The notes beneath the pieces were generated by a model. That model was given only the letters and a program-made list of their open reading frames with translations. It searched no databases and had not been told where the DNA came from. A DNA stretch of 6,881 bases, taken from positions 3,167 to 10,047 of the forward strand of contig DYRK01000180.1 in the NCBI GenBank assembly GCA_020718785.1, given 5' to 3'. This stretch comes from Desulfatirhabdium butyrativorans. GTDB taxonomy: Bacteria; Desulfobacterota; Desulfobacteria; Desulfobacterales; DYRK01. This document shows, one piece after another, positions 1 through 5,835 of the stretch; position 1 is the first letter of the stretch; the number at the start of each line of letters is the position of its first letter. The position numbers were made by a program, and so were the translations under genes.

Positions 1-239
1 GCATATCTTTTGATGAGGCGTATGACCGTGGAAAGAATAACGCCTGCGCTCATAAATACGAGAAGCAGCGGCACCCATATATGTTCGCGGTATTCGGGTG
101 TTTCATGCACCGCTGAAATACCTGTAAGGCTGAATAAAAAAACAGCCGCCATGAATGCGACTATGATAAAACACACGGTTCCGGAATCATACCAGGGGAT
201 GATTATTTTTCTGTATATGGGGTTCGGGTCAAGCCGCAT
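1..239 (-). CDS. Small two-helix membrane protein of unknown function (C-terminus outside the window)
   Basis: This is the first 79 codons of a minus-strand gene that runs off the left edge. The protein begins MRLDPNPIYRKIIIPWYDSG. Two hydrophobic segments follow, at about residues 21-41 and 54-74, separated by a short polar loop (HETPEYREH), and a basic stretch (RLIKRY) follows the second helix. This is the pattern of a small inner-membrane protein with a helical hairpin. An in-frame TGA lies twelve codons upstream, and the ATG at 239 is the only standard start between it and the helices, so the start is fairly secure, although no clear Shine-Dalgarno precedes it. No catalytic motif is visible and I assign no function. 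A sigma54-like promoter lies about 80 bases upstream, and nrdD is transcribed divergently. The overlapping plus-strand ORF at 10-294 is judged to be its shadow because it lacks this coherent membrane topology. Confidence 0.75.
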   Translation of the reverse strand, partial: MRLDPNPIYRKIIIPWYDSGTVCFIIVAFMAAVFLFSLTGISAVHETPEYREHIWVPLLLVFMSAGVILSTVIRLIKRY

Positions 240-331
240 AATGACCGAGTGTACATTTATGTTCGGAAAAAATCAAGATGCGGGCAGGTTATAAACCTCT
301 TTTGTTTTAATTTCCGGCGTCAGCTTTAATA

Positions 332-347
332 TGCAATATTCATGCCA
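332..347 (-). promoter_or_regulatory. Sigma54-type (-24/-12) promoter for the membrane-protein gene
   Basis: Read on the minus strand the site is TGGCATGAATATTGCA. The sigma54 consensus is TGGCACG-N4-TTGCA, so every defined position matches except one C to T change, and the GG and GC doublets have the required 10-bp spacing. Transcription would start near position 321, giving a leader of about 80 bases before the ATG at 239. No enhancer-binding-protein site was identified with confidence. Confidence 0.6.
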
Positions 348-447
348 AAAATTCTGATTTTCAGCTTGAAAAAATTTCCAAGCCGAGTTTTTCCCTTTTA
401 CCCTCCTGTTTTTCTTCGCAATACGTCTCCGTTTTTACCCTTTGACA

Positions 448-463
448 ACACTATATATTGATT
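448..463 (+). promoter_or_regulatory. NrdR box 1
   Basis: The sequence ACACTATATATTGATT has the core CTATATATTG, which fits the NrdR recognition pattern acaCwATATATwGtgt. It lies just upstream of the -35 hexamer at 471. NrdR is the zinc-finger/ATP-cone repressor of ribonucleotide reductase genes, and paired boxes are the usual arrangement. The second box begins exactly 31 bp downstream. Confidence 0.85.
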
Positions 464-470
464 TTTTAGG

Positions 471-500
471 TTGACAGACAACAATATATTGCGATATTAA
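471..500 (+). promoter_or_regulatory. Sigma70-type promoter of nrdD-nrdG
   Basis: A perfect -35 TTGACA (471-476) and a -10 TATTAA (495-500) are separated by 18 bp. The predicted start is near 507, which leaves about 85 bases of leader before the GTG at 592. NrdR box 2 fills the spacer between the two hexamers, so bound NrdR would block RNA polymerase. A second perfect TTGACA lies at 442-447 but has no convincing -10 at the right distance. Confidence 0.7.
479..494 (+). promoter_or_regulatory. NrdR box 2
   Basis: CAACAATATATTGCGA has the core CAATATATTG, 31 bp (about three helical turns) from the core of box 1. This places both boxes on the same face of the DNA, as known for NrdR pairs. It overlaps the -35/-10 spacer of the nrdD promoter, consistent with repression. 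Confidence 0.85.
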
Positions 501-579
501 GCATTCATTATCTGAGGCGGGCGGTATCTTCCGTCCCGGTGAAAATGTTGTAATTTTTTTTGAAAATAATCCAAATCTT

Positions 580-594
580 GAGGTGAGATCAGTG
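580..594 (+). promoter_or_regulatory. Ribosome binding site that fixes the nrdD start at GTG 592
   Basis: GAGGTGAG (580-587) is a strong match to the 16S rRNA anti-Shine-Dalgarno. The upstream in-frame GTG at 583 lies inside this element and cannot be the start it serves. The next in-frame GTG, at 592, is 6 bases after GAGGTG and gives the protein start MFRQIKKRDGR, the normal beginning of an ATP cone. Confidence 0.8.
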
Positions 595-3500
595 TTCAGA
601 CAGATAAAAAAGCGCGACGGCAGAATTGTTGACTTCGATTCGTCAAAGATTACAACAGCAATTTACCTGGCAGGCAAAGCAACCGGAGAATTCGGAGAAC
701 GCGAAGCCAGAAAACTGACGCTCCGGGTGTTGACCGCAGCCAGTCAGAGAAACAGCGGTCCTGCGGCTGAAGTGGAAGAAATTCAGGATATTGTGGAAGA
801 AATTCTGATGGAATCCTCGTTCCGGAAAACAGCCAAAGCCTATATTTTATACCGCGATCAGCACTCCCAGATTCGTAATATCGCGGACAAGGCTCATATT
901 GATCTGGTGGATCAGTATATCCGCAAATTAGATTGGAAGATCAATGAAAACAGTAATATGTGCTATTCTCTTCAGGGGCTGAACAATTACATCTCCTCGG
1001 ATGTGACCGCGGAATACTGGCTGAACCGCATCTATCCGCCTGAAATCCGCGACGCGCATAACAGCGGGGATATCCACATTCATGATCTGAGCCAGCTTTC
1101 AGTCTATACATATTTCGGAAAAGAAGTCGTGATCGCCAAGTATCGCGGGAAGATACTGACACTTTCCTTTGAACAACTGTATGAGACGGCTGAGACAAAA
1201 GAAGAATTGCTGAATGAAAAAGATGATGCCTGGGCAAAATATCCGGAAAATCTCTTTGTCATGGATAAGGACGGATGGACAGATGTTACGCGTCTGGTAC
1301 GCAAGGCTAAGAATAAGCATATTATGCGCTTCGTGAAAAACCGCGGAGGCAGAAGCATCATTGTGACAGAAGATCATCCCATGATAACGGAACGCGGGGA
1401 AACAGAATCCGCAACTGTCCGGATAAAAGAAGATAAGCTGTTTACTGTGGATATGATGAGCCGTCTTTCCGGAGAGACTCTGTTTTCCGAAGATCGGATT
1501 GATCTGGTTCAGGAAATTCGTTCACGGGGATTTCATGGGCGGGAGGGTGATGCTGCCTATTTCAACGGCTTTCCTGTTTCAGAATGCTCAGACAAGCAGG
1601 ACGGAGTGGTGCATACGCTGTCTTTCTGCGCGCCGCGTTACATCGTGCTGACAGAAGAATTCGGTTTTTTCGTGGGACTGACCATAGCCGAAGGCGACTT
1701 CGCTGATGATAATTCTCACTTCTCACTTCTCACTATTCACTCCTCAAGTTTGGAGCGAGCAAATGCGGGTCTGCTCTGTCAGGGATGGAGCGGTGTCATA
1801 ACCTATCGGAATCATGATGATATGTATGAGCTTCGTATCCGTAACCGCTTTCTCCGTTTTCTTTTCGAGAAGGTTTTTCAGATAAAACCAGGGTCCAGAA
1901 ACAAGACGCTTCCTGTCCGAATTCTGTCTTATTCCAGAGCGTTTATCCGAGGGATAATCGCCGGAATCTTAGACGGAGACGGCGCGGCAAATGGAACTAC
2001 CGGGATCCAGCTTCGCATGACTTCCCGAACCCTTTTGGAACAACTCGCGGTTGTGCTTCCGTTTATAGGACTTTTCCCGCGTGACAGAAACTGTGAAGGT
2101 GTCGGAACTGTCCGAGAATATAAGGGAAGAACTATTACGCAGAACTTCCCTCTCTACGGTCTCGGATTCCGCAAGATTGAAGGCATTGCCCTGCCTTCGG
2201 AAAAATATAACGCGCTTGAGTCTTCGGCAAAGGCATGGCAGGATGAGACGGTTGATGCCTGGCACGAGGTCTTGAATAATGCCGAGACAGAAATTCCCGA
2301 TGATTACATCTATGATATCACCACGAAAACAAATACGTTAGTTGTGAACGGCATGTGGAATCACAACTGCGTGGGCTGGGACCTGAAAGACCTGTTATTA
2401 CAGGGATTCAGAGGCGTCGAAGGCAAGGTGGAAAGCGCACCTCCTCGGCATCTGAGGACGGCTTTGGGGCAGTTGGTTAATTTTATTTATACCCTTCAAG
2501 GTGAGTCCGCCGGCGCCCAAGCTGTCTCCAGTTTCGATACTCTGCTAGCGCCCTTTGTCCGGTATGACAAGCTGAACTACAAAGAAGTAAAACAGGCTAT
2601 GCAGGAGTTTGTGTTCAACTCCAATATTCCGACACGGGTGGGGTTTCAGTGCATATCCGAAGATACGGAAATTCTCAGCCCTGACGGATGGACAGGCTAT
2701 GAAGATGTCTATGTCGGACAGATTATAAAAACCTTCAACATCCATACAGGACAAATCGAAGACCTTCCGGTTCAGAGAGTTTTTTCAAGATATTACCAGG
2801 GGGTTATGTATAATCTCAAAGGAGAGACTCAAGATCAGTTGATCTCCCCGGGACATCGGGTTGTGAGGGTCGCGGGCGACAAGTTTGTTCTCGAAGAAAT
2901 AGAAAAGGTTATGCAATGCCAATTTCCTATTATCATCCCGATAAGCGGAAAAAATTGCAATCCAGAGCAAGATAGTTCCGATGAGAAACTCATCGCGGCA
3001 ATTACAGAAATAAAAAAGGTGGATTATTCCGGCATCATCTGGTGTCCCAATACGGCTAATGAAACCGTTATTGCAAGAAGAAACGGAAAGGTCTTTATCA
3101 CGGGCAACACTCCGTTTTTTAATGTGACTATGGACTTGGAAGTCCCTTCAGCCTTCAAGGATCACCCGGTCATCATCGGCGGCAAATATCAGAGTGAAAC
3201 CTACTCGGAGTTTCAGCCTGAAATGGATATCCTCAACGAAGCCTTTGCCGAAATTATGATGGAAGGCGATGCCACGGGGCGGGTCTTTACTTTTCCTATC
3301 CCGACCTACAATATCACGAAGGATTTTGACTGGAACAACCCGAATCTGAACAAAGTATGGCTTATGACAGGCAAATTCGGCATTCCGTATTTTTCGAACT
3401 TTGTGAACTCCGATATGTCCCCGGATGATGCCCGGTCTATGTGTCCGCTTCATCCCGATACCCAAGTGCCTGTCAGAACAGCCAACAGAGGCATGACTAT

Positions 3501-4908
3501 TCGAACCATCAAAGATTTGTATTATACGAATTTGGAAAAAGGCACGGAATACGAGGTATTGTTCAACGGCAAATGGCATAAAGCCGGGCTTGTGGCAGAC
3601 AAAACTCAAGGTTGCGTAGAGCTGACTGTAGGAAACGGTCAGAAAGTCGCAATGGATGTCCGGCATGAGCAGCCTGTCAAACGCGGCAAAGGTGAGTCAA
3701 TTGAAATTCTTCAGGCAAAAGATATTACAGCCGGAATGTATGTTCCCTTCAATGCAAGCCCGCTGTCAGACGGGTATAAGGACTACGATGCCTCTTACGG
3801 CGACCATTCTTTTCACGAAGATGGTTTCTGGTGGTTTCCGATTAGGAATATCAGACAAATGACCGAATTCAACAGCATGGTATTCTGCTTTGTTGTGGAT
3901 TCGGACGAGCATCTCTTCCAATTGGCAAACGGTATGATCACACATAACTGTCGGTTAAGGCTCGATAACCGCGAACTCAGAAAACGCGGCGGAGGGCTTT
4001 TCGGTGCCAACCCGCTTACCGGATCGGTGGGCGTAGTAACCGTCAATCTGCCTCGGATCGGCTATATCTCAGGAAACGAAACAGCGTTTTTCGATCACCT
4101 GAAAAAAAGGCTTCTGCTGGCAAAGGAAAGCCTGCTCATCAAACGCAAAGTATTGGAGAATTTTACGGAAAAGAATCTGTATCCCTACTCGAAGTTTTAT
4201 CTGAGAGATGTCAAAAAAGGCACGGGATTTTACTGGCGGAATCATTTCTCCACTTTCGGACTTATCGGCATGAACGAGGCCTGTCTGAATTTTCTGGGAA
4301 CCGATATCGGCACTAAGGAAGGACAGACTTTTTCTCTGCGGGTCATGGATTTTATCCGTGAGATGATTGTGGAAATTCAGGAAAAAACCGGCGATCTTTT
4401 CAATCTGGAGGCAACTCCCGCGGAAGGCACGTCTTACCGTCTTGCCATGCTGGACAAGAAACGCTTTGCCGATAATATCATCTGCGCCAACGAAGACGGT
4501 TATCAGCAGGGAGAAGACCCGTATTATACCAATTCTACCCAGTTGCCGGTGAATTATACGGATGATATTTTCGAAGTGCTGAATCTTCAGGACGAGTTGC
4601 AGACCAAATACACGGGCGGAACTGTGCTTCATGTGTATCTGGGAGAAATGGTGAGCAATATCGAAACGGTGAAAAGTCTTGTCCGAAAAATCGCAGCCAA
4701 TTTCCGGCTGCCCTATTTCACGCTTACGCCGACTTTCAGCGTATGCCCTTCTCACGGCTATCTCAAAGGAGAGCAGGAAAGATGTCCTTCCTGTAACGCT
4801 GAAACCGAAATCTATTCACGTGTGGTGGGTTATCTCAGACCCGTGAAGCAGTGGAACAAGGGCAAGCAGGCAGAATTCGGCAGGCGGAAAATGTTTCGGG
4901 TGGCTTGA
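592..4908 (+). CDS. nrdD: Anaerobic (class III) ribonucleoside-triphosphate reductase precursor with three inteins
   Basis: NrdD reduces ribonucleoside triphosphates to dNTPs by glycyl-radical chemistry in the anaerobic cytoplasm. The precursor has 1438 residues. The exteins are 1-172, 593-686, 840-951 and 1120-1438, which join to 697 residues, a normal NrdD length. Residues 2 to about 93 form an ATP cone (IKKRDGRIVDFDSSKI) that senses ATP/dATP. Conserved motifs reappear at each splice junction: SVY+CVGWDL, TRVGFQ+TPFFNV, SMC+CRLRLDNREL. By comparison with E. coli/T4 NrdD, C1120 (the C of CR) should be the thiyl-radical cysteine. The C-terminus has a CPSH...CPSC zinc site (C1385, H1388, C1398, C1401) and the glycyl-radical loop RVVGY, with G1413 as radical residue. 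The adjacent cysteines formed at C951-C1120 resemble the NrdD2 type, which uses thioredoxin-like reductants; that subtype is inference. NrdR boxes lie upstream and nrdG lies 69 bases downstream. Confidence 0.97.
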   Translation: MFRQIKKRDGRIVDFDSSKITTAIYLAGKATGEFGEREARKLTLRVLTAASQRNSGPAAEVEEIQDIVEEILMESSFRKTAKAYILYRDQHSQIRNIADKAHIDLVDQYIRKLDWKINENSNMCYSLQGLNNYISSDVTAEYWLNRIYPPEIRDAHNSGDIHIHDLSQLSVYTYFGKEVVIAKYRGKILTLSFEQLYETAETKEELLNEKDDAWAKYPENLFVMDKDGWTDVTRLVRKAKNKHIMRFVKNRGGRSIIVTEDHPMITERGETESATVRIKEDKLFTVDMMSRLSGETLFSEDRIDLVQEIRSRGFHGREGDAAYFNGFPVSECSDKQDGVVHTLSFCAPRYIVLTEEFGFFVGLTIAEGDFADDNSHFSLLTIHSSSLERANAGLLCQGWSGVITYRNHDDMYELRIRNRFLRFLFEKVFQIKPGSRNKTLPVRILSYSRAFIRGIIAGILDGDGAANGTTGIQLRMTSRTLLEQLAVVLPFIGLFPRDRNCEGVGTVREYKGRTITQNFPLYGLGFRKIEGIALPSEKYNALESSAKAWQDETVDAWHEVLNNAETEIPDDYIYDITTKTNTLVVNGMWNHNCVGWDLKDLLLQGFRGVEGKVESAPPRHLRTALGQLVNFIYTLQGESAGAQAVSSFDTLLAPFVRYDKLNYKEVKQAMQEFVFNSNIPTRVGFQCISEDTEILSPDGWTGYEDVYVGQIIKTFNIHTGQIEDLPVQRVFSRYYQGVMYNLKGETQDQLISPGHRVVRVAGDKFVLEEIEKVMQCQFPIIIPISGKNCNPEQDSSDEKLIAAITEIKKVDYSGIIWCPNTANETVIARRNGKVFITGNTPFFNVTMDLEVPSAFKDHPVIIGGKYQSETYSEFQPEMDILNEAFAEIMMEGDATGRVFTFPIPTYNITKDFDWNNPNLNKVWLMTGKFGIPYFSNFVNSDMSPDDARSMCPLHPDTQVPVRTANRGMTIRTIKDLYYTNLEKGTEYEVLFNGKWHKAGLVADKTQGCVELTVGNGQKVAMDVRHEQPVKRGKGESIEILQAKDITAGMYVPFNASPLSDGYKDYDASYGDHSFHEDGFWWFPIRNIRQMTEFNSMVFCFVVDSDEHLFQLANGMITHNCRLRLDNRELRKRGGGLFGANPLTGSVGVVTVNLPRIGYISGNETAFFDHLKKRLLLAKESLLIKRKVLENFTEKNLYPYSKFYLRDVKKGTGFYWRNHFSTFGLIGMNEACLNFLGTDIGTKEGQTFSLRVMDFIREMIVEIQEKTGDLFNLEATPAEGTSYRLAMLDKKRFADNIICANEDGYQQGEDPYYTNSTQLPVNYTDDIFEVLNLQDELQTKYTGGTVLHVYLGEMVSNIETVKSLVRKIAANFRLPYFTLTPTFSVCPSHGYLKGEQERCPSCNAETEIYSRVVGYLRPVKQWNKGKQAEFGRRKMFRVA
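1108..2367 (+). mobile_element. Intein 1 in NrdD (420 aa) with LAGLIDADG homing endonuclease
   Basis: The intein spans T173-N592, inserted between SVY and CVGWDL. Intein numbering follows. The splicing block A is TYFGKEVVI, starting with Thr instead of the usual Cys or Ser. Block B is GRSIIVTEDHPMI with the T87-x-x-H90 signature. Block F is YIYDITTKTNTLVVNG with D403, and block G ends WNHN with His419 and Asn420, followed by extein Cys+1. The central region carries two dodecapeptide motifs, FFVGLTIAEGDF (about 187-198, acidic E195) and IIAGILDGDGAA (about 283-294, acidic D289/D291), typical of a two-motif LAGLIDADG (DOD) homing endonuclease that would cut intein-free nrdD alleles. A 7-bp tandem repeat is embedded just after the first motif. 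Splicing blocks look complete apart from residue 1. Whether the endonuclease is still active cannot be told from sequence. Confidence 0.93.
1713..1747 (+). repeat. Heptanucleotide tandem repeat inside the homing endonuclease
   Basis: Three perfect copies of TTCTCAC (1713-1719, 1720-1726, 1727-1733) are followed by two degraded copies, TATTCAC and TCCTCAA, each 5 of 7 matching. The array is read in frame and encodes part of the Ser/His/Leu-rich peptide NSHFSLLTIHSSS immediately after the first LAGLIDADG motif. A change of one unit (7 bp) would shift the reading frame of the whole downstream precursor; a change of three units (21 bp) would keep it. Confidence 0.9.
2650..3108 (+). mobile_element. 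Intein 2 in NrdD: mini-intein of 153 aa
   Basis: The intein spans C687-N839, inserted between TRVGFQ and TPFFNV. Intein numbering follows. Block A is CISEDTEILSPDGW with nucleophile Cys1. Block B contains LISPGHRVV with S66-x-x-H69. Block F is GIIWCPNTANETVIARRNG with Cys132, and the C-terminus is VFITGN followed by extein Thr+1. The residue before the terminal Asn is Gly152, not the usual His. The WC-P-N-T...RRNGKVFITGN ending resembles inteins I know from phage terminases and other phage proteins, so a phage source is possible (inference). The length leaves no room for an endonuclease and no LAGLIDADG or HNH motif is present, so it cannot home by itself. Confidence 0.94.
3445..3948 (+). mobile_element. 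Intein 3 in NrdD: mini-intein of 168 aa with a Pro at position 1
   Basis: The intein spans P952-N1119, inserted between the two cysteines of the active-site motif SMC-CRLRLD. Intein numbering follows. Block A is PLHPDTQVPVR; placing Pro at 1 puts the conserved Asp-Thr at 5-6, as in ordinary inteins. Block B is GQKVAMDVRHEQPV with His74, but Asp71 replaces the usual Thr. Block F is MVFCFVVDSDEHLFQLANG with Cys148 at position F:4, and block G is MITHN with Thr166, His167 and Asn168, followed by extein Cys+1. If the intein instead started at C951, splicing would delete one residue next to the catalytic cysteine, so the Pro boundary is preferred. There is no endonuclease motif and no room for one. 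Pro cannot act as N-terminal nucleophile, so a class 2 or class 3 splicing route is implied. Confidence 0.87.
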
Positions 4909-4924
4909 GAAATAAGGCGATTCC

Positions 4925-4951
4925 GTAGGGGCATGTCGGCGACATGCCCTA
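4925..4951. repeat. GTAG-headed palindrome between nrdD and nrdG
   Basis: GTAG (4925-4928) is followed by a perfect 10-bp inverted repeat, GGGCATGTCG (4929-4938), one loop base, and CGACATGCCC (4940-4949). Only TATTTTC follows, so it is a weak terminator at best. It lies in the 69-base gap before nrdG, where a strong RNA hairpin could modulate mRNA stability or read-through. It shares the GTAG head with two other palindromes in the window. Confidence 0.8.
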
Positions 4952-4977
4952 TTTTCAGTGAGAAATGAGGTTGAGAT

Positions 4978-5676
4978 ATGCGTGTCGGCGGTTTGCAGAA
5001 AAATTCCATGATTGATTTTCCGGGAAAAATAAGCTGTGTGCTTTTTCTCGCGGGCTGTAATTTTAATTGTCCCTATTGTCACAATCCCGAGCTGGCAAAG
5101 GGCTGTATGGACTGCCTCAATTTTCCGAGTGAAAGCAATTTCTATGATTTTCTGGAAAAACGCAGGGGTTTTTTAGACGGAGTCGTTATTTCCGGCGGAG
5201 AGCCGACTCTTCAGAAAGACCTGATTTCATTATGCGAGAAAATCAAAACTATGGGCTATCCGGTCAAGGTTGATACCAACGGCAGCCGTCCCAGGGTGAT
5301 AAAAGGCTTGATAGAAAAGGGCTTAGTGGATTATATCGCAATGGATATCAAAACAGACCCCCTGCATTATCTCTCGTTTATAAAGAGAGATTGCAGTCCC
5401 GGAGACATTGTTTCAAGTATCCGGATCATCATGGAATCGGGCTTGGGATATGAATTCAAAACCACCTGCATCAAACCGCTGGTCAGCGAAGAGGTTGTCA
5501 GAAATATCTGCCATATTATTCAGGGTGCGGATTTGTACGCGTTGCAGCAGTTTCGGAACACGGAAGTGCTGCATCCCGAGTTTTTCAAGGGAAGTGATTG
5601 CAGCTATGACGACCGTGAATTGATCAGATTCAGAGCGATTGCGGAACCCTGGGTGCGGGAGTGTATTGTTCGGTGA
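4978..5676 (+). CDS. nrdG: Anaerobic ribonucleotide reductase activating protein (radical SAM)
   Basis: NrdG reductively cleaves S-adenosylmethionine with a [4Fe-4S] cluster and abstracts hydrogen from the NrdD glycine, here G1413, creating the glycyl radical. The 232-residue protein starts MRVGGLQKNSMIDFPGK. The radical-SAM motif C-NFN-C-PY-C is at C27, C31 and C34, followed by HNPELAKG. A further pair, CMDC, lies at C43/C46. The SAM-binding GGEP motif is at 73-76 (VVISGGEPTLQ), and VDTNGSRP and MDIKTD motifs typical of the fold follow. The N-terminal style and length match the NrdG2 family found with NrdD2-type reductases. The ATG at 4978 has GAGG (4967-4970) 7 bases upstream. The gene lies 69 bases after nrdD on the same strand and is presumably cotranscribed from the NrdR-controlled promoter. 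No key residue is missing. Confidence 0.96.
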   Translation: MRVGGLQKNSMIDFPGKISCVLFLAGCNFNCPYCHNPELAKGCMDCLNFPSESNFYDFLEKRRGFLDGVVISGGEPTLQKDLISLCEKIKTMGYPVKVDTNGSRPRVIKGLIEKGLVDYIAMDIKTDPLHYLSFIKRDCSPGDIVSSIRIIMESGLGYEFKTTCIKPLVSEEVVRNICHIIQGADLYALQQFRNTEVLHPEFFKGSDCSYDDRELIRFRAIAEPWVRECIVR

Positions 5677-5835
5677 ATTTTTTCTCGTTCCCACGCTTTG
5701 TGTCACTGCCGTTAAGTTGAGCGGAAGGAGGAGTGCAAAAATTGTATTTTTACACGCACACCGGAGATTCGAAACGATTCTACGGTAGAACGGCTTTGCA
5801 AGCCGTTTTTTGCAATTTCTGCACTCCGGGAACGG
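5677..5835. other. Structured intergenic region between convergent nrdG and the solute-binding-protein gene
   Basis: No gene is supported here. A long imperfect inverted repeat has arms at 5730-5744 (GGAGTGCAAAAATTG) and 5813-5827 (CAATTTCTGCACTCC), 14 of 15 paired. The left arm can alternatively fold with the adjacent 5746-5755: GTGCAAAAAT, loop TGT, ATTTTTACAC, 9 of 10 paired. A GTAG-headed palindrome lies at 5785-5807. A segment CTCGTTCCCACGCTTTG (5684-5700) looks like one half of a dispersed palindromic repeat. Confidence 0.65.
5785..5811 (+). terminator. Hairpin with T-run, probable terminator after nrdG; GTAG-headed palindrome
   Basis: GTAG (5785-5788) precedes an 8-bp stem, AACGGCTT (5789-5796), loop TGC, AAGCCGTT (5800-5807), with a run of six T at 5806-5811. 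On the plus strand this has the form of an intrinsic terminator, although it lies about 110 bases after the nrdG stop. There is no T-run on the minus strand, so it would not stop the convergent gene the same way. The sequence closely matches the palindrome at 6843. Confidence 0.55.

Noticed and set aside
10..294. Plus-strand ORF of 94 residues
   Set aside because: It is antisense to the coherent two-helix membrane protein and shows no recognisable domain or ribosome site.
519..537. Leader hairpin GGGCGG/CCGTCCC upstream of nrdD
   Set aside because: The stem is short and bulged, and the T-run at 553-561 is too far away for a terminator; not strong enough to call an attenuator.
583..591. GTG at 583 as the start of nrdD
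   Set aside because: It lies within the Shine-Dalgarno GAGGTGAG; the GTG at 592 is correctly spaced from it and gives the standard ATP-cone start.
3442..3444. C951 as the first residue of intein 3
   Set aside because: Splicing would then yield SMCRLRLD, losing one of the two conserved adjacent cysteines, and would shift Asp-Thr out of the block A register. Kept as an alternative in the findings.
3148..3666. Minus-strand ORF of 172 residues
   Set aside because: Antisense to the nrdD extein and intein 3, with no recognisable domain.
4069..4755. Minus-strand ORF of 228 residues
   Set aside because: It is entirely antisense to the conserved NrdD C-terminal extein and has no family motif; a shadow of biased codon use.
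5684..5700. CTCGTTCCCACGCTTTG as a dispersed repeat
   Set aside because: It resembles half of a palindromic repeat, but the partner half is missing and there is no second copy in the window.
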